A stretch of 30,289 bases of DNA from Chara braunii (taxonomy: Eukaryota > Streptophyta > Charophyceae > Charales > Characeae): contig BFEA01000209.1 of the NCBI GenBank assembly GCA_003427395.1, positions 2,465,177 to 2,495,465 of the forward strand. Direction: 5' to 3'. A program made the position numbers and the translations under genes. Positions 22,846 to 30,289 of this stretch are shown here, piece by piece. The number at the start of each line of letters is the position of its first letter. Positions within the stretch are counted from its first letter, which is position 1. The notes beneath the pieces are model-generated. The model saw only the letters and a program-made list of their open reading frames with translations, was not told the DNA's origin and did no database searches.

Positions 22846-23500
22846 AAACGTGAAACCCAACATATAATCCTAGTCCCTTTACAATCCCCTACTCATAAAA
22901 TGAATAAAACCAATACATAAACAACATTTCGACTTGATGAGATGGTCTGTCAAGGTTATCATTTCCTGCCTACATGACCGAAGAGACAATTGTACTGCCG
23001 TCCGAAGACGGAAGATCCGTCGCGCACAACTTTTACAAGTAAATACCGCTGGTACCATGCAGATCAACAAGTGATCTGGCTCCTAGTCGATGTTTGAACT
23101 CCCGGTTCGACCATATTGTCGTACCACATACATCTACTCGGAGGAGCGACTGACAATTTTGTCGGTCAATTTATCCTCCTAGGCAATAATTACTCTCACC
23201 GTTCCACGAATGACGAAGTACCCATCTCCAACACCAGATACTTGGTATGGAGATGTTTCATCTCCTGATACTCCGCCCTCGCCCTTTAGCTCAACACCTT
23301 CTCAGGTGTTCGGTTTTCATTTTGCTCGGCTCATTCTTCAACGATCGATTACCCCTCAATGCATAAGCATGATAGTGCCATCATCGGGGTGATCCAGATA
23401 CTATCCATCTGGTTGGCTTACCTACGCAAGATTGTTGTTTTTTTTTGTTATTATTACCCTTGTAGAGTCACGTAGATGTGGCCCTACAAAAGAACAACTT
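22846..23500. other. Non-coding stretch with stem-loops
   Basis: No gene. Perfect stems include CAGATCA/TGATCTG (23060-23078), a two-tier stem GGAGGA...GACTGACAA/TTGTCGGTC...TCCTCC (23140-23179) and GGAGATG-TTT-CATCTCC (about 23249-23265), whose right arm also occurs at 23223. Confidence 0.6.
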
Positions 23501-23527
23501 ACCTGCACCTGACTCGAGAGGGTGCGC

Positions 23528-24079
23528 TCAGCCAGGATAAAACTGTCGGCCCTCACGGGCCTCGGCCTCTATCCGGTCGAGTCGTGTAAGCTCCTCGTCG
23601 TCAAAAATCAAGGTGGAGACACGTCCACCTCGCACGACTCGGACCTTCCGCGTATCATAGAGAGAAGCCACCCGTGAGGCGAGCCTCCAAACTATGGCGC
23701 GAAACGGTTGACGCATCCGAAACAGGTGCGTGGTAGTGGTTTCTTTGATCCGAATGACGTCATAGCGCTCCCCGGATAGGGTAATTTTGACGCTCACAAT
23801 GACCCGAGAAAGGCATTGGAGGTCGCTTGCGCGATGGAAGTACAAGGTGTATCCATGAACTTCGTCCCGAAGTCGGGCCACATTGGCGCGAACATCCGCG
23901 CGCGAGTTAGGAAAGAATCCCTGCCCACCACTGAGCAGGCCGATAAAACCAATCCATCGCGTGGGCGCTCCACCCCGAACTAGTAATAATCACTCTGCTC
24001 GCCGGATCAGCTCCTCGTCCGTAGTGTCGCGAATCAGTAGATATCTGGCCTGAGTGAAGTCTCGCCGTCCGCTAGGCAT
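23528..24079 (-). pseudogene. Orphan ORF B, 183 residues with one internal stop
   Basis: I do not recognise this protein. The frame opens MPSGRRDFTQARYLLIRD at 24079, has one TGA at 23992-23990, and continues through WIGFIGLLSGGQGFFPN, a YTLYFHRASD stretch and an acidic end, DDEELTRLDRIEAEAREG. The balanced composition and single interruption suggest a once-real protein. It starts 23 nt after the stop of ORF A in a different frame. Twenty-two nt past its stop, the minus strand has a perfect 5-prime splice-site consensus, CAGGTAAGT (23505-23497). It could be an accessory protein of an unrecognised mobile element or the remains of a host gene. Confidence 0.5.
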
Positions 24080-24102
24080 CTACACACCGAAGAAGCCACC
24101 TG

Positions 24103-24558
24103 TTAGAAGAGGCGCTCGTAAATTTCACAAGCCTCGTCATAAGACGCGGTGACGTCAAAACGTTCCGAGCGAATGATATTAAATCTATTCGCTCGGACCC
24201 GTCTCACGTGATGAAGGAGGCCGAACGGACCTTGCAAATCGTTCAAATGGAGTACAATATGGAGGAACATCCCCCTAACCTCAGGAATGTTCTCTACTCC
24301 CGAAAAATCCTCGTGAACCACAACTAGGTTCATGTCTCCATAATCTCGTGATGGATTAGGAGGCGCAAAATCATATCGCACAATACGCTGGCCTGGCTCA
24401 ACCAAGAAAACATAACTCCACGGTGGTTTCCTCACGCTTCCGTCCCATAATCGCGACGCATCCCATTCCGAGTAAACTTTAAGTGGGTTGTACACCAGCC
24501 TTCCTTTCCGTATCATGCCGGCGTGGGATCGTGTCGGCACCGCTGTCTCCACAAGCAT
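24103..24558 (-). CDS. Orphan ORF A, 151 residues, unassigned
   Basis: I do not recognise this protein. It is uninterrupted from the ATG at 24558, with protein-like segments (WSYVFLVEPGQRIVRYDF, MNLVVVHEDFSGVENIPE, HIVLHLNDLQGPFGLLHH). The same frame stays open upstream to a TGA near 24,616 with plausible sequence (LNYFDKSYRFAIQ), so the true start may lie further up and be lost by a frameshift after the ATG near 24,612. I see no signal peptide or membrane segment. ORF B follows on the same strand. Confidence 0.45.
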   Translation of the reverse strand: MLVETAVPTRSHAGMIRKGRLVYNPLKVYSEWDASRLWDGSVRKPPWSYVFLVEPGQRIVRYDFAPPNPSRDYGDMNLVVVHEDFSGVENIPEVRGMFLHIVLHLNDLQGPFGLLHHVRRVRANRFNIIRSERFDVTASYDEACEIYERLF

Positions 24559-24619
24559 CTGAATGGCGAAGCGGTAACTCTTGTCAAAATAATTCAGACA
24601 TACCCACTTTCATGTTCAA

Positions 24620-25610
24620 TCTTCACTCCCCTTTTCGGGCCATGATTCTTGTGTCACGGTCCGATCGCGAGAGTAGTGCCTATTTGCACTCTCGTTAACA
24701 CTAGTTGAATCACGGGCTGGGCTTCTTGTGGCGCCAACCCTCCTACCACCCGGCCGGGTACTAGATTCAACCTCCCCTTTCCCTGAAAGCACGAGGAGGC
24801 GACAACCCCTAGCTTTAAGACACCCTACCCTCTAGGAAGTGGTTTGGAATACCCCTCCCCCTCGCCCGAACACATTGTTCAGGACTCAGAACTTGGGCTG
24901 ACTCCACCGCAACAGCATGGTATCCCCCCACAAAAACGGTCCGCTTCGAGTCGATAACAGGGCCGGCCCCTAAGGCAACGAACCCCCGCCTCAGATGCCT
25001 CCTAGAGAGAAGAAGCCTAGACCCTAGGTGCAGACGACCGCTCTATGCCTTCCCGGCTAAGGGTCGACTTAGACGAATTGAGAAGAGAAAGAAGTAAGAT
25101 ATTTTGGACGGGCATAGAAGGATAGTGGTCGTTCGGGATAGAATGGGGAAATCCTTGGGAAGATACTAAGGTGTTCCCTTGTCTTCTTTTCTTTTAATTT
25201 TCCCACGGCCTTCATTCTTTCGGCACCTGTCCGTCCGCACTTCCATTATTATTTTTGTTTCTGTCACATGCATTCAGGTTGAGTGGGAGAGAGGTAAGCA
25301 TCCCCATTATTATCTCGAGCAAACAATGCTAATTCCTTCTCACATGCATCTCCCAACCTACCTGCACAATCAAGAAAAAAACAATCCAGAGATTCATCCA
25401 TCCCCAAAACAAGTCAGCCCTTTCTTCACACGCATGACTTCACACTCTTACTCTACCTCTTCCCCTGAATTCAAAACAAGGTCATACAAGGTGTGGGTTC
25501 ACGAGGGTGTGCAAAGGAACTGAGTCGCACTGACCTTGAGTGAATTTTATGAAGGGTCACTCAAGAAAGCCGGTTATTTTCTCAAGAAAAGTTCGGCCTC
25601 ACGACCTTCG
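24620..25610. other. Unassigned non-coding stretch
   Basis: No supported gene. CGAGA...GTGC pairs with GCAC...TCTCG near 24667-24694. Plus-strand frames at 25,179-26,150 have no domain. Confidence 0.5.
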
Positions 25611-26060
25611 CTGTGGCCGTTTTCAAGGACGAGCCACACCCTCCTTCAAGTGTCACCACTGACTCAGATGCCGCTCACCAACACAGAAGCGAGCTCGCCG
25701 TTGAGGAGAGTGTCCCACTCTCAAATCCCACAGCCTCAACGTCACACCTTCCACCAAAACAGCGCCAATTCAACCCACCAAATACCAAGTCAGGTCACCA
25801 CCTGCCTGCCGCAATACTTGGTGGTTCCGGACCCAATCCCCGCTTACTCGGTATGCCGCAAAAAAATAACAACGGCCTCAGCAATTCTTACAAGTGCCGC
25901 GTGCCGCAACGCCTTCAACGAGACGATTGCCACACCCTTTCTATTCCAAGGTGCACTTCCACCTTGGCGGTACCGTCCCTGCGGCAACGCCCAATCCCCC
26001 TTCTCGCAATCCTGTGCAAAATACTGTTGCCACAAAATCCGACAGCACCCTCGCCGTACT

Positions 26061-26276
26061 GCCAAGAAAATGGGTGCTGCCGCTGCAAGAATTCGGCAGC
26101 GCTTCCGCCGCACCGCCAAGAAAACCGGTGCTGTCGCCGCAATAATTTAGCAGCTCTTTCGCCGCATCGCCAAGAAAACCGGTGCTGCCGCCGCAAGAAT
26201 TCGGCAGCGCTTTCGCCGTACTGCCAAGAAAACCAACGCTCCCGCTGCACAATTTCGGTAGCACTTCCGCCCAAGG
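26061..26276. repeat. 54-bp minisatellite, four copies
   Basis: GCCAAGAAAA recurs at 26061, 26115, 26169 and 26223, an exact 54-bp period. Each unit also carries GCTGCCG...CGGCAGC or variants, which can form a stem around the GCAAGAATT segment. Because 54 is a multiple of three, several frames on both strands stay open and give 18-residue periodic translations. I take this as a property of the repeat, not as a gene. Weaker, degenerate units extend left to about 25,860. Confidence 0.92.
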
Positions 26277-26621
26277 GTACAGCGATGCGGCGTCCTACTC
26301 AAGAAAATTTGTTGCTGCACGGCCCAATCCAACAGCAGCCTTACGGCTATGGCTCCTCCACAGCCTGCAGCACAGCACAAGAGGTGGGGCAAGAAGCTCC
26401 CAACCTCTAGCTATGGCTGCCTCCTCCTCCCTCCAAGTGCTTCTGCAGACCTCCAACACTTCGCCTCATCACACCGGCAGCCAGCCAGCCAGCATCTACT
26501 CAAGTAGAATGCCCCAGCAGCATTGCCACAAGTGTGAGGCTGCTGGGTGGCAGGCTAGCTTTTATAGCTGGCTGAAGGCTGAGGACAACTGCTTTGCCCC
26601 CAACCAAATCCCGGAACAGAG

Positions 26622-26833
26622 CCTGGCCCTGGATCAAAATTGCGATCAAGGGCCAGGGAACTTGATGTTCCCATAGGGGAACCAAGTTCTGAACCCTGGT
26701 AATGCATCTGGCCTTCACCCGCGGCCAGACGCAGCCCAGAAACGGCTGTACTCAACCATTTTCAAGCAGACTGTTGACATGAACAGTCTGCTATCTATCC
26801 ATAGTCCAGATGCTTCTAAACTTGCATCTGGAC
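26622..26833. repeat. Run of long perfect stem-loops
   Basis: CCTGGCCCTGGATC/GATCAAGGGCCAGG (26622-26657, one mismatch), GGGAAC/GTTCCC (26656-26672), TCTGGCC/GGCCAGA (about 26707-26729), AGCAGACTGT/ACAGTCTGCT (26765-26792, perfect 10 bp) and GTCCAGATGC/GCATCTGGAC (26804-26833, perfect 10 bp). Confidence 0.88.
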
Positions 26834-26922
26834 CGAGGCCGCGGTTAGATCCACGACAGTTTCCCTTTTTTTTTTTTAACTTCCCCCCTCTTTTTTTTTT
26901 CTTTTTGTTTGTTTTTCTACAG

Positions 26923-27115
26923 TAGGGGCAGCTCGTCGTTTAAAAACGAACGAGCACATCAACCCCCCAAGTCATTTCACAGAGTCGGACTAGAGTCAAG
27001 CTCAACAGGGTCTTTTTTTCCCCCTTTGCCTCACGCCCGTACCCGGACGCTTTCAGTGCCAAGTTCGGGCGCGCCAGCAAACACTGCAGCCCGTTCCTAC
27101 ATCCAACGGGCGCAG
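26923..27115 (+). other. Exon-like segment between strong splice sites
   Basis: A T-rich tract of about 50 nt ends in TTTTCTACAG at 26922, and GCGCAG|GTAAGT begins at 27116. The 193-nt segment between is open in one frame, with a Ser/Pro-rich translation of no known family. It may be an untranslated or chance exon. It begins with a strong hairpin (26931-26955). Confidence 0.3.
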
Positions 27116-27129
27116 GTAAGTTGGTCCCT

Positions 27130-27147
27130 TTCTCTCTCTCTCTCTCT
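27130..27147. repeat. (CT)n microsatellite
   Basis: Nine CT/TC units, just inside the possible intron that begins at 27116. Confidence 0.9.
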
Positions 27148-27778
27148 ATAACCGAACTTAGCCGCCCACGGGCGACAAATTCATTCGATATTGCTCATCC
27201 AAAGATGAGCTGTTGGGGGCACAGCCCCCTGATAAGTCGGCGCGACTCCGACGAAACCGTCGGGCACTTCGTGCCCTGAGTCAGTGGAAGTCAAATGGAA
27301 CAGTCTGGCACAGTCGTGCCTTAAGTGTTAGCCCGGTCGTCAAAAACGAACGGGCACTTACTTATCAAAAAAAAAGAAAACAACGGAATCTAAAAGAAAT
27401 CTAACTAGGAAAATCTAAAACAAATCTGAGAAAAAAATCTAAGAAGATCTAAAAAGAAAAAGAAAGAAAAAAAAAAAAATGAAAACACTTACCTCAATGT
27501 CGAAATGGTTGCCCGTTTCCTACGGGCGCTGTCACGTTCCCTGGGGCTGAAGTGCCCCTAACAGTTCACTCTGCGCCACATGACGCTTAGTTCTTAGTTT
27601 TTAGTTTTTTTTTTTTCAACGGCCACTTCCCGTGCCGTTTTGCCCTAGTGGCAACCAAAACAAAAGAAAAAAATAAAAAACCAAAAAAGGAAAAGAACCC
27701 GACTTACCTCGTGGTTCGATCAACCTTTGCAGAGCCCGTACCTGGGCGCTTAAGCGTCCAGCTATAGAACAGGTAAGG

Positions 27779-27803
27779 TTTTTTTTTTTTTTTTTTTTTT
27801 TTT
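27779..27803. repeat. T25 homopolymer
   Basis: A run of 25 T directly follows AACAGGTAAGG, a donor-like motif on the plus strand. Confidence 0.95.
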
Positions 27804-28144
27804 CCAAAATAAAAATTTAAATTTTACCATTTCTCGATTTATGTATGTCATCCTCGTTCAGGGGCCATATCACCCCGGCGCGGCTGATTTCAGTCGTGCG
27901 ATCCCGAAGATCGCACGGCCAAAAATCGGCCGCACCCCTTGTCAAGTCACGGGCTGCTCCAAAAGGAGCTAGCCCGGTAGTGCGCTGGTCAGGTTTGATC
28001 CCCATGTCTGCGGGGTGGTAATCAAACGACGGTACCTACTGGGCTAGCTCATTTTCACATCAGAAAAGGAGTGGCCCTTCTATATGAAGGGCTTCTGGTG
28101 CGCAGCAGACCCCCTTCCTAGCGCCTAGCAGGCTATGCCTGCTA

Positions 28145-28678
28145 AGCCGGCTTGCTGCCGTGGCTGGCCGGCGGGGTCGACAGCCGACAGCCTTGACGTC
28201 TGCCCTACCCAGCTGGCCCCGACGCCTTCGCCCCCGGGTCCTCGGCGCATAAGTCCTATGGACCCTAAGCCATTCCTTCACGCCGAGGTCCCCTTTTTGG
28301 CCCACTTAGGCCATGAATCGCACGACTGTTATAGGTAGGGTAGGCTCAACTTTGGTTTTCCCACGACCGCACGCCAGTACAGCCTCGTCGAAAATCGCGG
28401 ACGGCAGTGCCGACAACCGCTATCCCGCACGGATGTCGATGTCGTCCTGCGTCGACGATGTCAGGTTCAAAAAAGTTTAAGTCTCTCAGTCATAGCGCCG
28501 GTCTGAATAAACTTTGGCAACATCAATCTCATCAAGTCCTCCAATTTGGCGAAAAGGTCAGACAGCGTCCGACGTTGAAAAACACGGGCAGATACCCTTG
28601 TCAGGGTTTCTGCCCCGACACTGTGATTCGGCGAAACTCCACCCGCTCGAGTCCATGGGTAGGGGGTAACTCCGCCGC
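28145..28678. other. Non-coding stretch between hairpin chain and gag
   Basis: No gene is supported. The main structure is a hairpin at 28586-28615: GGGCAGA-T-ACCCT pairs with AGGGT-T-TCTGCCC around a TGTC loop. It is the relative of the element at 18044-18069. Confidence 0.6.
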
Positions 28679-29380
28679 CTAAGCTGGCCCCGCGGCCTGA
28701 ACCGGCTCCACCGCCTGGGCGGCCTCTGTTGGCCCCTCTCGCTGTGCTAAGGCCTTTCGGCCCCCCCTGGCTGTAGTGGCCCCTCTCGCCTCTGGGCCCC
28801 GTGGCCTCTTACTCCTCTGTCGTCTCTCCACCCTGGGCTCTGGTCTCTCGGGTTCCAGTCGTCGAAATGCCTGTCTTAACTGGTCCTGGCAGTCCTCCCA
28901 GTCACGAGCCCTGTCCCGGATCTGCCTCGCCAACGGCCTCTCCGCCCTCCGCGTCCAGAGGGGCAGCGTCTGCATCCACTCCTCCTGCCCAGTCCCCTGG
29001 TCGCGCATATACTGCTCATAGGCAGGGATAAAATCCTCCGCATTGCCTTCCTCCAACCGAATAGGCAGCCCATCTGGTCCCAACGGCGAAGCCCTTAACG
29101 TCTGCATCCTTGCCTCCACATCCTGCCAGGTCAATGCCTCCTCTCGAATGTGCGCAATAGGCTCCTCGAAACGCGCAACTCCCCTCAGGTGCCGTATCCT
29201 CTCCAAGGTAGACCAGCCCTCCCGTGCCGCATGTGCCTGGTAGGAGTCCAGAAAAAACTCTATGTTATCGTCATCGAAGATAGGCGTGGACTCCCTCCCA
29301 ACCGGTCTGTGCGAGTCATCCCCTCCTGATGCTCCCTGAGGCCTCTGTCGTGGCCACGCGCCCCTCCCGCCTCTCTGCAT
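28679..29380 (-). CDS. Retroelement gag, N-terminal domain
   Basis: 233 residues from the ATG at 29380. The N-terminus is basic and Gly/Arg-rich (MQRGGRGAWPRQRPQG), followed by a helical gag-like core with FDDDNIEFFLDSYQAHA, FIPAYEQYMRDQG and RARDWEDCQDQLRQAF, then a basic tail (RRQRSKRPRGPEARG). This is the capsid-like part that would assemble around retroelement RNA. Just upstream, CTTTCTCTCGCCTGTTGTGCAG lies in a good acceptor context (exon start 29402), so the ORF may begin after an intron. It lies downstream of integrase on the same strand, not the normal gag-pol order. It carries no zinc knuckle; the similar-style gag portion with the knuckle-like motif is 6.3 kb away at 20,255-22,333. 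Confidence 0.65.
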   Translation of the reverse strand: MQRGGRGAWPRQRPQGASGGDDSHRPVGRESTPIFDDDNIEFFLDSYQAHAAREGWSTLERIRHLRGVARFEEPIAHIREEALTWQDVEARMQTLRASPLGPDGLPIRLEEGNAEDFIPAYEQYMRDQGTGQEEWMQTLPLWTRRAERPLARQIRDRARDWEDCQDQLRQAFRRLEPERPEPRVERRQRSKRPRGPEARGATTARGGRKALAQREGPTEAAQAVEPVQAAGPA

Positions 29381-30289
29381 GGCTGTCTTCGAAAAGTCAG
29401 ACCTGCACAACAGGCGAGAGAAAGCAAGCAGGCACACAACAAGGTTAGCCCTCGGTTCATCAAGTTCTTATGACAACACACATGCTTGTCTTCCATGCGG
29501 CTCCTTTCTACCTGACCAGTGGCCTCTCGCAATCTTTCCTTGGCCGCCCCCACTTGCCGCGTCCGAATATCGAGCAGTTCTTCGAAGGACAGGTTTACTT
29601 CCAAGTCTTGGCGCCTCCACGTCTTCATAAAGCTTTCTATGGGAAAGGTGGCGTGCCTCCCATACCATAGTGTGGCTGGCGCGTACTTGGTTGTCCTCTT
29701 TACAGTAACATTCTCCACGAAGAAAGCTGCCCGCATGAACTTTGGCCACTGACCAGGCTTGCCCTCTGTCCACTTAGCAAGGAGATTCGTGATGGTACTG
29801 TGCCCCCTCTCCACAGGAGCGTTCGCTTGAGGGTGCGCGACCGTAGTATAGTTGACCACTACGCCATACCCTGCAAGCAACGTCCTCACCTCATTGCAGG
29901 TAAACTCTGATCCTCGATCCATCACGAACTCCTTGACAAAAGGATATTGCAGGTAATACTTCTCGATGCAGTTCGCCAAAACCGGGCCAGTCTTTGTCCG
30001 GATAGCTCGTCCGTCCACAAACCCAGTAAGGTTATCCCGTGCATCGAAGATGTAGTTACACCCATTCTCCCATGCTGGCATGAATAACAGGTCCAGGTGT
30101 ACGACCGCACCCACTTCCCTTTCTAACCTTGGGTGTAGGGGTTCTCCAGGTCTTTGCGCTGACCTCTCTTGGCAAGGTATACAGGACCGGCAATATTTGA
30201 TAACCATTGTCAGCATCCCGTCCCAATGGTAGAGCTCGCTTATCTTCGCGCATGTGGCACCTACTCCTCTGTGCCCCCCTGCTATACCA
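29260..30289 (-). CDS. Ty3-like retrotransposon integrase, partial at window edge
   Basis: The frame enters from beyond the window and stays open to 29260. A zinc-binding region (GGHRGVGAT, then YCRSCIPCQERS) precedes the integrase core. The DDE triad is intact: Asp in VVHLDLLF (about 30093), Asp in FVMDRGSEF (about 29919) and Glu in NAPVERGHSTI (about 29811), with 35 residues between the last two, the canonical DD35E spacing. It would insert retroelement DNA into the chromosome. Past about RSRMEDKHV (near 29,490) the translation loses integrase character and overlaps the gag ORF in another frame, so the true coding end is probably near 29,480, at an intron or degenerate sequence. The upstream RT/RNase H lies outside the window. 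Confidence 0.85.
   Translation of the reverse strand, partial: GIAGGHRGVGATCAKISELYHWDGMLTMVIKYCRSCIPCQERSAQRPGEPLHPRLEREVGAVVHLDLLFMPAWENGCNYIFDARDNLTGFVDGRAIRTKTGPVLANCIEKYYLQYPFVKEFVMDRGSEFTCNEVRTLLAGYGVVVNYTTVAHPQANAPVERGHSTITNLLAKWTEGKPGQWPKFMRAAFFVENVTVKRTTKYAPATLWYGRHATFPIESFMKTWRRQDLEVNLSFEELLDIRTRQVGAAKERLREATGQVERSRMEDKHVCCHKNLMNRGLTLLCACLLSLACCAGLTFRRQPCREAGGARGHDRGLREHQEGMTRTDRLGGSPRLSSMTIT

Larger units (their letters stand above)
26931..28144. repeat. Dense chain of about 19 short-loop hairpins
   Basis: Stems include GCTCGTCGTTT/AAACGAACGAGC (26931-26955), GCTCATC/GATGAGC (27193-27210), GGGGGC/GCCCCC (27215-27229), CCGACG/CGTCGG (27248-27263), GGGCAC/GTGCCC (27262-27276), GGCAC/GTGCC (27307-27320), GCCCGGTCGT/ACGAACGGGC (27331-27355), GCCCGT/ACGGGC (27511-27527), GCCACT/AGTGGC (27622-27651), palindrome TGGGCGCTTAAGCGTCCA (27743-27760), CGTGCGATC/GATCGCACG (27895-27917), CGGGCTGCTCC/GGAGCTAGCCCG (27950-27976), GTTTGAT/ATCAAAC (27993-28027), GCCCTTC/GAAGGGC (28074-28092) and TAGCAGGC/GCCTGCTA (28126-28144). 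Loops are mostly 2-7 nt. No reading frame is supported here. Confidence 0.88.

Noticed and set aside
25613-26410. Repeat-containing protein gene
   Set aside because: The open frames come from the 54-bp period. Several frames on both strands are equally open, and the proposed start is a GTG with no supporting signal.
27966-28003. tRNA gene or tRNA-derived SINE head
   Set aside because: TAGCCCGGTAGTGCGCTGG resembles a D-arm/A box and GGTTTGATCCCC a B box, but they lie about 10 nt apart with no anticodon arm or acceptor stem.
20000-30289. Long terminal repeats of the gag/integrase elements
   Set aside because: No pair of long direct repeats was recognised around the fragments.

Overview
The window is nuclear DNA of a eukaryote with a repeat-rich genome, probably a plant-lineage organism. 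The best guess is a charophyte alga such as Chara. This rests on an L1-type LINE whose ORF1 has a DUF4283-like domain and CCHC knuckle, a PIF/Harbinger transposase, Ty3-like integrase and gag fragments in a style I associate with Chara gene models, consensus splice-site motifs, and scattered single Ns typical of a draft assembly. I see no intact host gene, rRNA, tRNA or CRISPR. The organism call is inference.

Layout: 1-1,020 holds a CT/GT microsatellite, a 26-bp tandem repeat and a 148-bp foldback. About 1,825-8,961 (minus strand) is one degenerate but nearly full-length L1-like LINE: ORF1, a 166-bp spacer, then ORF2 with endonuclease, reverse transcriptase and a C-terminal zinc-binding region, broken by scattered stops and two clear frameshifts. 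9,582-10,984 (plus) is a broken PIF/Harbinger transposase; its conserved 3-prime flank runs to about 11,245. A second, truncated copy of that 3-prime part lies at about 22,385-22,845. 11,500-20,200 is mostly non-coding and full of short stem-loops, with a 120-bp tandem repeat, a remarkable ten-copy hairpin array (13,333-14,158) and an N-marked stretch (16,778-19,464). 20,255-22,333 (minus) is the middle and C-terminal part of a retroelement gag with one internal stop. 23,528-24,558 (minus) carries two adjacent small ORFs I cannot assign. 26,061-26,276 is a 54-bp minisatellite. 26,600-28,150 is a dense chain of perfect hairpins. 28,679-30,289 (minus) holds an N-terminal gag ORF downstream of a Ty3-like integrase that runs off the window edge with its DD35E triad intact.

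The genes are parts of mobile elements, not a pathway. The LINE would have copied itself by target-primed reverse transcription, the Harbinger by cut-and-paste, and the gag/integrase pieces belong to LTR-type retroelements whose LTRs I did not find. Nearly all are disabled by single-base changes.

The most unusual signal is non-coding. In several unrelated repeat families a conserved core is flanked by arms that differ between copies but stay complementary within each copy. The clearest case is the array at 13,333-14,158, where the core CCGTCCAATCTTATGGAAC is enclosed by nine different stems of 5-9 bp. This covariation suggests either a conserved RNA/ssDNA structure or a mutational process that keeps perfecting short palindromes.
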